A stretch of DNA of 64,000 bases from Larix kaempferi (GCA_027924585.1 BSBM01000812.1:1-64000); one strand, 5' to 3'; shown: positions 44,686-56,493, counted from the first letter of the stretch. The notes: generated by a model from the sequence alone, not told the origin. Numbers and translations are program-made.

Positions 44686-45339
44686 TGTTGGCACTATGAT
44701 TCAGTTGTCATTGATGGTTGGAAAGCAGACAAGGAAGGTGACTTGGACCATAGCAACTTCACTTTACTAACGCTGTGACTGATTTTGAAATACGAGAAAA
44801 GAATGTTGTTAGACAAGCTACGACTTAGATGGCTGAAACTCAAACAGATGCGGCTCAGACAAGCTGTGACTCAGACGGCTGAGGCTCAGACGGCCGTGAC
44901 TCAGACGGTTGCGACTCAGACGACCGTGACTCAGATGGCTACAACTCAAATAGCTATGACTCAGACAAGCTATGACTCAGATGGATGAGACTCAGACGGC
45001 CGTGACTCAGACGTCTGCAACTCAGATGGCCGTGACTCAGATGGCTGAGACTCATATGGTCATGAATCAGACAACCATGACTCAGATGGCCGAGACTCAG
45101 ATGGCCATGACTCAGACAACCGCGACTCAGACAAGCTGCGCCTCACAAACATTTTATTTATTTATTAATTTACAACGTGTAAATTCTAGAATTCAAAGAG
45201 ACAGTTCAATTTTCGAATTGGGAGTTAAAGAGACAGTTTTAGTTTTAGAATTGGAATATCTGGAAGTTAAAGAGACCGAGGCATATAGCTTCAACATCTA
45301 TAAAAAATAATTGAGGAGAACAAAATTGGAGGGAGAATG
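44686..45339 (+). repeat. copia A 3' LTR, first piece
   Basis: TGTTGGCACTATGATTC.. matches the 5' LTR from its first base to GGGAGAATG (5' LTR position 38565), where similarity stops at the insert. Includes a 22-23 unit TGACTCA array (44810-45150) with nine exact heptamers, one to two units longer than in the 5' LTR. Confidence 0.92.
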
Positions 45340-45690
45340 ATCATCCTGATCATACAATGCATCCACCTGATGCATACCAAGTATCTACCTGATACATATC
45401 ATCATACATGATCCACTTGATCATACAGTGTATCCACCTGATACAAATACAAATACATGATACATATCAACATACATGATCTACCTGATCATACAATGTA
45501 TCCACCTGATACATATATAGATACATGGTCCAAGCATCCAACATGCTGCATATACAAAATACATACAAATGATCCAACTGATCATATCCAGCATCCAACA
45601 TGATGCGTACATACATATACATGTAAATGATCCAACTGATCATACAAAGCAGAAACTAGAACATCATCCTGATGCTCATAATCCAGCACT
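45340..45690. repeat. Array of about 12 palindromes with a near-constant loop
   Basis: Units have stem, 5-base loop (CACCT, TACCT, CAACT, ATCCT and similar), inverted stem. Examples: ATGCATC-CACCT-GATGCAT, TGTATC-CACCT-GATACA, ATGATC-TACCT-GATCAT, AGCAT-CCAAC-ATGCT. Outer stem bases change together on both sides, keeping pairing. Lies in the copia B 3' untranslated region. Confidence 0.75.
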
Positions 45691-45757
45691 TACATCCACA
45701 GCCATGTGAAGGATCCTCCTTCCAACATGCTTGGAATGGCTTCAGCAAATGTGTCCA

Positions 45758-47227
45758 TCACTTCTTCCTAAAAGTGTCGTCGATCTGAAGAACACCAAGC
45801 CTCTCCCTGAAGTATTCAAACTTCACTCTGGCTAGTGGCTTCGTCAGTACATCTGCAATCTGCTCGTCCGTCGCAACATACAGGAGCTTCACAGCTCCTG
45901 TATGCACCATATCCCTGATATAGTGATATTTGATCTCTATGTGTTTCGACCTGTCATGAAACACTAGGTTCTCAGACAACTTCACACAACTCTGGTTATC
46001 ACAGAAGGTACCAGTAGCATCCAATGGGAGATCAAATAACTTAGACAGTAGCTTCCGTAGCCATACTGCCTCACAACTAGCTGAACAGGCTGCAACATAC
46101 TCTGCCTCAACTGTACTCAGTGCTACACAGGACTGCTTCCTACTAAACCAAGAGATCACACCTGATCCCATACTGAAGCAGCATCTAGATGTGCTCTTCG
46201 TATCTGCAGCACTGCCAACCCAATCTGAATCAACATAAACCTGCAGGTTAAACTTTTGATTCACTTCATACTTGAGCCCATAATCCACTATACCCTTTAG
46301 GTACCTCAGAACATGCTTTACAGCAACCAGGTGAACACTCCTCGGATTCATCAGGAACTGGCTCAATGTGTTCACCGCAAAGCAAATATCTGTTCTCATG
46401 TTCATCAGGTACATCAAGGACCCAATCATTGGACGATACATAGAGATATCAACTGGCTCAAATGAAGCATGACATAGAAGCTTCAGGTTCGATGCCATAG
46501 GTGTGGCCATGGCCTTGCAATCCATCATCCCGAATCTCTTTAGGATATCTATTTTGTACTTCCCTTGACCAAGGAAGATCCCACCTGCATTCTGCCACAC
46601 CTCCATACCTAGGATATAATGCATCATTCCCAAATCTTTCATATCGAACTCAGCAGCAAGCTTCCTCTTAGTATCTGCAATCAATCTATCATCTTCTATT
46701 GCAAATAAGTCATCCACATATAGAGGTAGAATCACATGATTCCCTTCCTCAACCTTGTAGCAAAGGTTGGAATCCGCTTTACTCTTGGTAAAGCCCAAAC
46801 TAGATAGGAAACTATCCATCCTACCATACCAAGTTCTGGGAGCTTGCTTCAATCCATACAAGGCTTTCTTCAATCTGCACACATATGACTCCCTATCATG
46901 TATTTCAAAACCGAGTGGCTGCTCCACATATACTTCCTCTTCAACTACACCATTCAAGAAAGCAGTCTTGACATCCATCTGGTGTATTTTCCATTTCATT
47001 GCTGCAGCCAGGGAAAGTATTGCTCTGATGGAAGTATACCTGGCTACAGGTGCAAAAGTTTCTTCATAATCTATTCCCTCTTTCTGAGAGAAGCCACGAG
47101 CTACGAATCTTGCCTTGTATTTCTCTACACTGCCATCTGCAGCATGCTTGATTTTGTAGATCCATTTAGAAGTCACAACAGACTTCTCTTTAGGTCTTGG
47201 GACAACATCCCAAACATCATTCTTCAT
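45758..47227 (-). pseudogene. pol: copia B reverse transcriptase and RNase H
   Basis: 489 open codons. [75 protein letters not shown], and the intact active site LYVDDLFAI. RNase [49 protein letters not shown], then ADVLTKPL. Continuous with the upstream gag-protease ORF except for one TAA (47236-47234), at a position usually Gln in this family; so one point change separates two long frames. Confidence 0.93.
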
Positions 47228-47233
47228 TATTGA

Positions 47234-49177
47234 TTAGTATTCCTCAACCATGGCATCCTTCCATTCTTTCTTTTCCGCTGCTTCTTCATAAATGGAAGGT
47301 TCTTTGTTTATAATGTCACAGAGTAAAGCAACATAGCTAGTATGTGATTTGGTTCTCTTCTTTGCTCTGTGTTCTTCTTCTGGAATGCCAAATCTTTCTG
47401 CATCTTGAATGAGCTCTCTAGTCCATGCTGGTTTCCTCTTGTGAGAGTTATCCTCATGGGGTGGATCTATAGGTTCTTGCGGATCTTCAAACTCACGAAC
47501 AACTTCTGGAATTGCTTCAGTCATGGTAGTGTCTTGAAATCTAGTTTCCTTAGGTTCTTCATAAACTTCGATATGTGCCTTCCTTGATTTGATGAATGCT
47601 GAGTTTTCATCAAATGTTACATCCTTGCTGACATCAATCTTCTTGAACCCTGGAAAGTATATTCTGTAAGCCTTCGAGCTTTCACTGCTTGGGAATGCCT
47701 TCTTAATGTTCTTTCCTTTTGCACATCTTTTGCAAACACCTTCATGCTTGGTCTTGATTTTAGGAAGACCCTCTACTGCCTTGCTTGCAATCAGAAGTGC
47801 CCTAAAATGCATATGAGCAAGTCTTCTATGCCAAAGTTCACTTGGCTCCATTGAGTCATGTACCATGGCATGTTCAGGTTGACCTTTCAATTTATACAAA
47901 CCTCCCTCTTGCTCTCCAATCACTACTGCGTCATCTATGTTCTTTCCCTTTGGCCACATTAGGACTTGGCCATCCACAAATGCAACCCTCATACCTTTTG
48001 CATCCAATGCAGATATGGAGAGTAAGTTCTTCTTGAGCCGAGGTACATAAAAGACTTCTTTCATCTTCAAAGATTTTCCAGAATCTAGGTTGTAGGAGGC
48101 TTCACCACTTCCTTTGATTGGGTATTGATAATCATCCCCAAGTTTCACCTTATGGGGTGATTCATGTTCAGATAGGTTTACAAAAGATTCCTTAAACCCA
48201 GTCATGTGTTTGGAAGCCCCACTGTCAATTAACCAATCATTACAACCATGGGAGATAGTACCTGTGAGAGCAGAGATTAGAACATACTCTTCTTCACTTG
48301 ATGAGTCATCATCACTATAATCACTTTCTTCCCTAGCCTTCTTCTTGGGTGGTTCATCATCTTTAGCAACATGAGCATGATATCTTTTCCTACTGCCCTT
48401 CTTCTTCTTGATGTTGTTGTTCCTTTTGTTCTTGGGACATTCTGAAGCAAAATGACGTTTCTCATTACATGTGAAATATCTGAGATCTTTCTTATCTTTA
48501 TGTTGATGATAGTGTGAAGATTTCTTGGCTTGGGAGTGCTCTCTCTTTGACCTTCCTTTCTTGGTGTGTACTGTGAGAGATTTATCTTCACTTCCCATCT
48601 TTTCTTCTCGGGCCACAAGCCTTGCTTCTTCTTGAGAACATTCTTCCCGCAATCTGTTGAAGGAGATCAACTTCTTTCTTGCACAAATTCCTTGAATAAA
48701 GGAATCCCATGACCTGGGTAGGCCATTTAGAGTGGTCATGACAACTTCACCATTCTCCACCATTTCATCTACCGCTTCCAGTTGTTCCTTAATCTGGGAG
48801 ACCCTAGAAAAATGAGATTGAATGGTTTCTCCATTCTGAAACTTTACTCCTTTCAATTGGTTCCGCAGGGTCATCTTCCGATTTATGTTCTCCCCTTCAA
48901 ATAACTTGGTCAGAGAATCAAACATTTCTTTGGGTGTCTTTAGAGATGACACATGTGGGATAAGATGATCCTTGATATAATCAGCAATGATTCTCTTTGC
49001 CTTGACCAAGTTCTTCTTATGCAATATCTTAGCCTCTTCATCCTCTGGGATAGGGATGTCTTCTTTTATGTATGAGTCTAACTCATTCTCTTCCAGGATT
49101 AACCCAATCCTATACTTCCAAGCTCGGAAGTTATCAGCACCTTCAAGCTTATCCTCAAGCTTGGTGTGGTGAGACAT
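47234..49177 (-). pseudogene. gag: copia B gag, protease and truncated integrase
   Basis: 647 codons from MSHHTKLEDKLEGADNF. Gag region with LNGLPRSWDSFIQG; zinc knuckle decayed (YFTCNEKRHFASEC, first Cys is Tyr; about 48480-48438). Protease WLIDSGASKHMTGF. GAG-pre-integrase ELWHRRLAHMHF..CKRCAKGK. At about 47685-47670 the line passes directly from AFPSSES into SKAYRIYFPG, skipping the whole catalytic core (all of D, D, E) without losing frame. The linker to RT follows (VTFDENSAF, then EEYxS). A shortened but open polyprotein: non-autonomous for integration. Confidence 0.9.
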
Positions 49178-49740
49178 CTTAAAGAGTACTTCAAATGGAA
49201 ATAGAAAAGATTAAGGTCTTACCACTTGAAATGCTGAAAACTGGATTTGGACCTGGATTAGGGTTTGTCGGAAAAACCCTAAAAATTCAAAATGTGAATT
49301 TCAACTTTCTGAAAGGATAGAAAGATGCGCCTTGATGAGATGATCAACCTCGTGTATTCAGAATTTGAGATCAGCAAAGCTTTACCCTTCAGATTTTCCT
49401 TTTTGTCCTCCCAGGTTCACTGGGGAGAGCCCTGAATTAGGGTTTGAGTTTCCCGGAGATCTACCAAGCCAAAAATCTCGATCCAAAGCTCTAAACTTCG
49501 ATTTGTGCAAGGAGCTTCCAGCTATGTCTTCAGATTTCAGAAATTCCTATTTTTGTGGAAACCCTAATTGTTAGGGCCAAATCTGAAAAATGCTCAGAAT
49601 TGAATTTTGATTGGACATATAGATTCTCCTTGATGAGTAGAGTCAATCTACTACACTGCTTTTCCAAAATCGGTGGAGAGAAAACCAATAAACAAGTAAC
49701 TCAAGTTTCTGTCACTGCAAAATGTCGTCTTCTCAGGTTA
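49178..49740 (-). other. copia B untranslated leader
   Basis: Between the primer site and the gag ATG; no coding content recognised. Plus-strand frames here are shadows. Confidence 0.7.
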
Positions 49741-49752
49741 GCTTTGATACCA
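49741..49752 (-). other. copia B primer-binding site
   Basis: Minus strand reads TGGTATCAAAGC directly after the LTR end (TTTAACA): initiator-Met tRNA type. Confidence 0.9.
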
Positions 49753-50235
49753 TGTTAAATTTTGAGCATTAATTCACAATACTCTAGGATCGTTACTGAG
49801 AGAATAACATGTACGGTATATCAATGCATAACAATAATAATAAGCATCACAAGCATCACAAGAATCAAAAGCATGAGAGACAAGAGACACAGAGTTTTCA
49901 TGGGGAAAACCCTAAGATGAAAAACCCCACAACTTCCTCAGAGATAGAGAGAGCAATGGCTCAACCAAAGTACAACCAAATACACTGAGATAGTCTCCTA
50001 GTAGCAGATGATCCTCCTCCTCACTAGTGCCGCCACTTTCTGAGTGAGAGAAGTGTGAGTTTCCAAGTGATCAAAATAGAGATCTCCCGATCTCTATTTA
50101 TACTAGTTTGTTTTCCCAGTGACCTTATGGGGCCGACTTGTCTAGCTAGGTACATCAACCATATAATATATATTTCAGAGCCGACCCCACACATGGTGGT
50201 CTAATAACCCTTCGCCAAGTACACACACTTGCGAT
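49753..50235 (-). repeat. copia B 5' LTR
   Basis: Ends TTTAACA next to the primer site. TATA box TATAAATAG on the minus strand at 50102-50094. The outer end near 50235 is uncertain (TGTGACATCGC is one possible start) because only one LTR copy exists. Confidence 0.65.
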
Positions 50236-53200
50236 GTCACATACCCCAAATTTATTAAAATAATGTAATTATTTTATTAAAATTCCTGAGACATTATGTT
50301 AAATTTAATGCTAAGTAGGAATGGATGACTCAGCAGAGTCTCCAGAAATGGAATGTAAATTCTGAATAATTATTATTAATAAATAAATTATGGAGACAAC
50401 AGCATGGGAGAGCTGTTAAAAGAGGTTACTGGTCTAACTGGTGGATGGAATTAGGTGGAAGGACAAAAGACAAGTGGCAGCATCCTCAAACACTTCCTAA
50501 GTTGCAGGTGGCAACTTCCCTATATTTTGGGGTCATGATTCCCCAAGAAAGTGGAATCTGAGCAGGTGGCTCATTAATGACAGTTAACCCAACTAAGACC
50601 TAGGCAATCTTTTAAATATTACTCAATGAACTGAGCTGGGGGTTCAGCATTTGTTCTAGAGGGAGAATACATTCAGGTGAATGCTATTCAGGAGTCCCAT
50701 TGAGGAAGTGGGAAAAACAGTAAGGAAGTGTTTTGAGTCAGGAAGTTGCAGTAACTTGGTTCCAGTGTAGCTGTTTTGGCTGAGGGAATTGTTGGCTGTA
50801 CTTAGTTCCATCCAGTTACACCAGAGCAAGCTCGGGGGTCCTGAGAAGTGCTGTCTGGGCACTCTCCAGGAATTGGTAGGGAGGAACAGCCTCCCATTGC
50901 TGTTATTGTCTACCATAGATACAGGTTCTGCCACTCTTCCTGTTATTTGTTTAAATAAATTAAATGTAGAATGGACTATCGCAACTGTGTTTTGAACAGT
51001 ATTTGTTTTCAGTAAATCAGTTTTTCTGTATGGTCTTTTGGTAAAATTTGCAGAACTCATATGTCTTAGAATTTTTCCTATTATCACTTAAATAGAGTAA
51101 TTATTCTATGCAGAATATATTTGTTACTATTACAGTAATCAAATATCATAGTTATTTATTTTATTTTTATTTATAGTTAAATAATAGACAGAATGTTAAA
51201 TAGTAGTCATTTCAGAAATACACTTATTAAAACAATCATAAGAACAGACACATAGATAAATCTCAGATTTACTATGAAATATTTCCTAATAGAGAAATGT
51301 ACAGGAATAGTTTCTATTAGAGAAATATACCTATATATATATCTGTTTTATATTTCTGTCAACTATAGATATAGGCTAGTCTCTGTATCGAGCTAAGGAG
51401 AACAAATTTATATCATTTCATTTATTTATACTCAGAATATCATTTACAGTTATCGATTATCTGAAAGATGTAGTTGTAACAATGTTTTCATTGTTTAAAA
51501 ATTTCCCATACAATCTTATTAAATAAAAATCATAGTCAAAATGCAAATACATAAACTGTATTTTGTTTTGTCTTTTAAACCTAATACTTTAATATTTATA
51601 GCCATGTTGTCACAATACAGATTAACTGAGTTGTTATAAAACCAGACAAACATCTTGACTGGCTCGAAGCCAAGTCTTAATACATAGAGACTTTATTGTT
51701 TCATTATCCAAATCATAAGCATATAATCACTATTCATTATCGAGCTTGTATTACTTGAAATACACAGCTCTGTCGTAGGATTGTCCTATCTGTATTCAAA
51801 CATTGTAAAACGCAGAGAATCCATCAACGAGCTTAGCTATCGTTGACTATTACAAACCCTCACAGTTATTTTATTGTATTAAGACTTATTTCTTTTCAGT
51901 ATTTCTTCTGGGGAGTGGTTAGTAAACCTAACACGGCCGTAGCCATACAACATTAAAGACGACAGGTGGAAACAAGAGAATAGAAATGCATTCAATAACA
52001 GGTCGAACCTACAATAGGTTTTATACATAGTCTATATGTATATATTTTCCTATCCATAGTTATATTCTATATTTAAAACAAAACATCAACATTTTTCACA
52101 ACTCGTTCCAATCACCACCAAACTCAAATCTTTCCATATATATGTTTTAAACCAGGAACAGAACCCCCAACTCGTTAGGGTTAATCTTATATTAATTAAC
52201 TATTACAGTTATGGTCGAAAACATCAACATTCTTTTATTAAACATTCAACATCCAAGAAAAATGCAGAGATACAGATACATGGATTCACCTACAGCAGAG
52301 TTATCATACTTGCAAGTATCTGAGAACGCAAACAGTCCTTATATATTTTAAAACACTCTATTCATTTATCAAAACACAGAATGATACACGGCCACATGAC
52401 AGGCCTAACATCACAGTAACTATTAATTTATACAGCGTGGGTAAACCCTACGCATAGCAAACACAATGACAATAACAAACCCCTGGCCTCATACAGTCTG
52501 AGCCGTGGATGGTTCTTCATAAACATATCGGGTATCAAATCCTTATATTATAAACAAAACAATCTATACAGGTGACGGTATCCATGTCACAAGAACAATA
52601 GCAACCCCATGATACAGGAGGTCTCTTCCAGACGTAACCCTAGCACAACAAAAACCACAAAGGGAGAGACAGCCGTGGATAACCAGGCTTACCGGAGGAG
52701 CCAGCACTGGAGATGAAACCCTGTGCATCTTCAGAACAGCAGGTCCTGCACATTATCGAAATGCCAAGAGTTGTAAGTACTAATGTAAATCAAATACAAT
52801 CTTTTGCAAAATCAAAACTGTGAAAATATGGGTATTAGCTTACCTGAGCCATTGGAGGAATGCAACCGTTGATATCCTGGTAGCCACAAGTTGAACAAGT
52901 AAGCGAAACCCCATCACATTCGTCAGTTGGATGAGCAAGGGAAACTTTCATAACCTTTCTTTTGACAGCCGCGACAGGCAGCATTTCAAATACAACCCTT
53001 AAGCAGTGAATGGACCAGTCGGGGAGTACTCTTCAAAAAACCATTACACAACCACCTCTTGGATATAAACAAGTAACGAAACCCTGCCTCATACTCACAC
53101 CAGCGACAGTGGAAGACTGTAAGTAGTTGGGACTCAAACATAGAATGACAACGAGACCAAGAAATCAATGGAACAGTAGCTGACACCAATAACAGAGCCC

Positions 53201-54703
53201 AAAGACCTCTATACTACAAGAGAAATAAACAACGTGACCAGTACCTAAGCAAATAACCTTATACTGTGCCAAACTTCAAATTCAGACATGGAGGGTTTCT
53301 CCCTTACAACTCGAGCCCGAAGGCAAAGACAATGACCAGGTAGGGTTTCATTGTTAGCTTATATATCAACCAACGCATGGAGGAGAGTCAACCACGTAGC
53401 AATGAAATTTATCAACGTAATATGGGTCGAGTTCATATAGTTCAGTTGCTTTTCGAATCATTGTTCACCGAATTAAAAATCATTTGCATGGATAGGGAAA
53501 ACACTATGATTGTTACACAATCACCGTAGGGTATATATATATTAAAACCAAACCATCGATAATGTCAAGGGCGCATCATATTTTACCTACAATCATTCAT
53601 TTAAACAATGAAGTAGTCAAATCTTCAAATGAGAACTCCACATTATTTTAACATGGAATTATTTCCATAATCATATGATTGGATACACCATGATTAAATA
53701 AGCCATAGTAACATATTTTCTCCCGATACTATTGTTAAATAATCAACAATGAAATTAACAATATTTATTATCATGATGTCTAAACATAAACTCATCTACA
53801 GGTCCAGACAATGAACGTAGTGTAAAAACAAGGCACAGTTAGATGATGTAAGCTAAACAATAATACTACGTAGTCATTGGACTTTGAAATATAGATGAAT
53901 ATAATGGAACAACGCTAAAGGCGTCACATTTCCAACTCATGCTAATAACACGTGAACACAACAGTAATCACCGGTATTAGTTGACGATATATCACATGAC
54001 GCTAACGTCGCTTTATGCAGACATTAAATATGATACAAACAATTGTTCCAGTGATAGTTACAGCATTAACATAGAGTCATGTTCATAACACAATAGTTAT
54101 AACTGAAACTTTGTACTTCATCGCAAAACCTGATGACACTATCCCGAATAAGAAATATCATGTCGAGGCAGACTATCAATCTTATTTCAAATGTAATTTC
54201 ATGAGAATAACTTTACTGTCTTGCACTACAACCAGCATTAGTAAATAGATCTTCTTTAAGATTTACAGTACAAGGGAAAGGAGCTTGATGCTTACCAAGA
54301 TTAAAGTACAGTGATCCTTACTTTACCGGTGTACCTGCGAACAGAAGACAATTTATGCTTTATCTCGTAAGCTAAGTAAGCCAGTCAGCTATGGATAGCT
54401 CTCCCTTTGCATTTGGAAACAAAAACAGTCAACTTTAAAAACACACAAATCACAATTGTAGTAAGACAGAATCTTTTAAAACAAGATTATGTTTAATTAC
54501 TGAAATTAAACAGAACCAGGAATGCTATTAACTAACATTTATTGTTATAATAAAAATTTTAAATTTTTCAGAAATTTCGGGATTTGACATGCGACACTTG
54601 TCAATACACATGACGACACTTCCTTACAGAGGAATAACACATCTCTTATAAGGGTACAATAAATATATATGAAATACATTCCGAAGTTACATATACATCA
54701 ACA
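50236..54703. other. Unidentified 4.5-kb segment inside the copia A LTR
   Basis: Starts TGTCACATACCCCAAATTT, the typical beginning of a plant LTR; near 54606 the minus strand reads TGTCGCATGTCAAATCCC, a weakly similar inverted sequence. Otherwise AT-rich, no coding frame above about 140 codons and no protein similarity. Perhaps a long LTR or non-autonomous element that entered the same site as copia B. The 51.1-51.6 and 53.5-54.3 kb parts are especially AT-rich. Confidence 0.35.
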
Positions 54704-54956
54704 TTTTTTTCCCTTTATGGGTTTCCTCAGGAAAATCAGTGCCTCTGCATATTTATGTGATTGAACATTGTTTATATGCCTTATATTTAATTCTGTTATA
54801 ACAATATACCTGCTATAAAGGAATGTGCATAGAACATGTCATATCATATTGATTGTCACACTTCATCAAAGTTAAAAGGGAAAAAGAATGTAAAATTGTT
54901 TAAGCATAGAAATAACTGATTCACCCCCCCTCTTAGTTATTTGAATACTTTCAACA
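54704..54956 (+). repeat. copia A 3' LTR, second piece
   Basis: TTTTTTCCCTTTATGGG..TTTCAACA matches 5' LTR 38960-39212. The 394 bases equivalent to 38566-38959 are missing between the two pieces. Confidence 0.92.
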
Positions 54957-54961
54957 GAATT

Positions 54962-55030
54962 ACGTTTATGCACATACTGCATGAGATAAATGGTCGAGCT
55001 GACGAAATGGCTAATATTGGGGTTAGTGTT
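54962..55030 (+). pseudogene. LINE2 ORF2 tail: end of RNase H beyond copia A
   Basis: ACGTTTATGCAC.. encodes TFMHILHEINGRADEMANIG, the usual RNase H ending (H-x-x-R/N..AD-x-x-A). It continues the segment cut at 37928, proving that both halves belong to one LINE. Restoring the frame across the site needs one base more than the right-hand GAATT supplies. Confidence 0.8.
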
Positions 55031-56493
55031 TCTTATGGGATCCTCAGTTGAAATAACGAGACCTTGGAAGAAGCCTGGTTTCCCTAGCTCAAATATGGAC
55101 CTAATGGCCTGGAACCAATCCTATAAATTCCTGATTTACATTTCCCTTAGAGCTTTCTTCTTTGATCTTTGGGCACATTACAATAGTGGGTTCATCTTAT
55201 TGAAGTATTGGAAATTCGGTTTAAACATTCTGATGGATCTTCCTCCCCTCAATTCCTGCCCAGACACGCTTGAATTTAATGAAATTGGCCAGCTCGCCAC
55301 TTATCCAGCATGCGAGATGGGAATTAGCATTTATCTCGGTCGAGGGAGCCCTCCATCCTCTCATTTTGGCGCTTCGGGTGACTTTGCTTGCAAGGTATCG
55401 CTGTGGGGTGTGCTTGCTGTGGTGCTTGATTGGTGTGGGACGCGTTGTGGCGTGTGGAATTTCAGAGAAGGTAGAAGCATGGAACGTCTTGGAGCTGGGC
55501 GTCCTCACAGAGGAAGAGGTATCTGTCTTCATGGAGATGGTCGCTTCCAGAGAAGGGACACAGGGAACCAGAAATGTGGAAGGTGTTTCTCGGTGAGGAG
55601 AGGCCCTGATTGTGGAAGCAACCAGTTGGCCCTCAGAGGAGATGAGGGGTGATTTTGCAGAAGATGAGATTAAGTCAGGGTGTGGTCATTGCTATAAACA
55701 TGACGAAGTTGGGACCTTGCAGGGGCTGATCGGAACTCGAAGCATCTCCAAGTTTGAAGCTAAGTTCTTGGACATACTACAGAAGCTTGAGCTACAAAAT
55801 AGGCTGATTCACAGCAAGAATCTGGAACTCAAGAACATGTTAACCCGTCTTTACAATCTTATGTACTCTTCCCATACTGAGGAAAAAGTTCATTTTCAGA
55901 GCATCTCTGCGAAAGTGGAGCATATGGAGGATACCTTGGGTACAACCTACCAGCATAAGGTTCGAAAGCATAATGTTTCAGGCAAAGAAATGGAAGTCAT
56001 CAACATGAAGATGGAAAAACTCCAGAAGTTCATGGCCAATGAAGGAAATTTCGTGGACCTCAGCGCAGAGAAGAATAGTGCAGCAATCTCCGCCGATGTT
56101 GCTATGGACTTCAGACTGCAGTAAGGGATTCGACGATTCTGGTCTTTGGTTGGATAATTCTAGCTCTGTGTTATATTTTGATAAGTTTTATAGTAGTATG
56201 TCTAGAGTCTTTCGAATTGGCCGTAGTAGCAATTTTGGTAACCTGGGCAGTTCAAAAGCTTCATTTTTGTACAAGGCAGAAGCTGGTCAATGTTATATTT
56301 CTGCGTTTTACTTCTAGGGCAGTTTGTTAGAATCTACTGTTATTGTAGGATTGAAAGAAACATTGCAAGCTATCAGATAGAACAAGAAGTTCTAGGATTG
56401 ATGGTTGTCTCTCTCTCATGGGAGCATTCTGATCATCCTCTGTTTTGTATTTTCTACCTCTTTTTATAAATATATTAGCTACCCATTTCCGTT
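55031..56493 (+). other. LINE2 long 3' segment between RNase H and poly-A
   Basis: About 1.46 kb without LINE protein similarity that I recognise, more GC-rich in the middle (55230-55650) than the flanks. A 220-codon open frame (54990-55652) starts inside the RNase H tail in another frame and is probably fortuitous. The separate 55612-56124 frame has coiled-coil character. Ends with TTTATAAATA and poly-A. Either a family-typical 3' UTR or a captured segment. Confidence 0.5.
55612..56124 (+). CDS. Hypothetical coiled-coil ORF in the LINE2 3' segment
   Basis: 170 codons, no stop. Middle and end are Glu/Lys/Leu/Met-rich with heptad-like spacing (FLDILQKLELQNRL, VEHMEDTL, MEVINMKMEKLQKFM). I do not recognise the family. 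It sits on the sense strand of LINE2, after the RNase H and before the poly-A, so it would be on the LINE transcript. Could be an old extra ORF, a piece of host gene carried by 3' transduction, or chance. Confidence 0.35.
   Translation: MEATSWPSEEMRGDFAEDEIKSGCGHCYKHDEVGTLQGLIGTRSISKFEAKFLDILQKLELQNRLIHSKNLELKNMLTRLYNLMYSSHTEEKVHFQSISAKVEHMEDTLGTTYQHKVRKHNVSGKEMEVINMKMEKLQKFMANEGNFVDLSAEKNSAAISADVAMDFRLQ

Larger units (their letters stand above)
45340..50235 (-). mobile_element. Ty1/copia element (copia B), minus strand, 3' LTR missing
   Basis: Read right to left: LTR (about 50235-49753), primer site 49752-49741, leader, gag-pol (49177-45758), 3' region with hairpin repeats (45700-45340). 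No copy of the LTR occurs at the left end, so the 3' LTR was lost together with part of the copia A LTR. Protein frames are the best preserved in the window: one stop in about 3.4 kb. This is the youngest layer by nesting. Confidence 0.85.
37929..54956 (+). mobile_element. SIRE-like Ty1/copia element (copia A)
   Basis: 5' LTR 37929-39212, primer site at 39215, gag and pol, four polypurine motifs, 3' LTR in two pieces (44686-45339 and 54704-54956). Flanks GAAAT (37924-37928) and GAATT (54957-54961) are a near-match target duplication inside LINE2 RNase H. LTR copies differ at about 8 percent over the first 130 bases. The gag has three CCHC motifs, the protease reads WYIDSGCSKHMTG and the 3' region is long; together these resemble the SIRE/Maximus group. 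A 9.36-kb insert (45340-54703) interrupts the 3' LTR. Confidence 0.9.

Noticed and set aside
49365-49574. Plus-strand ORF with ordinary composition near copia B.
   Set aside because: Lies antisense in the copia B leader; no motif.
54990-55652. 220-codon plus-strand ORF.
   Set aside because: Begins inside the LINE2 RNase H tail in a different frame, with no motif; more likely chance readthrough of a GC-rich part.
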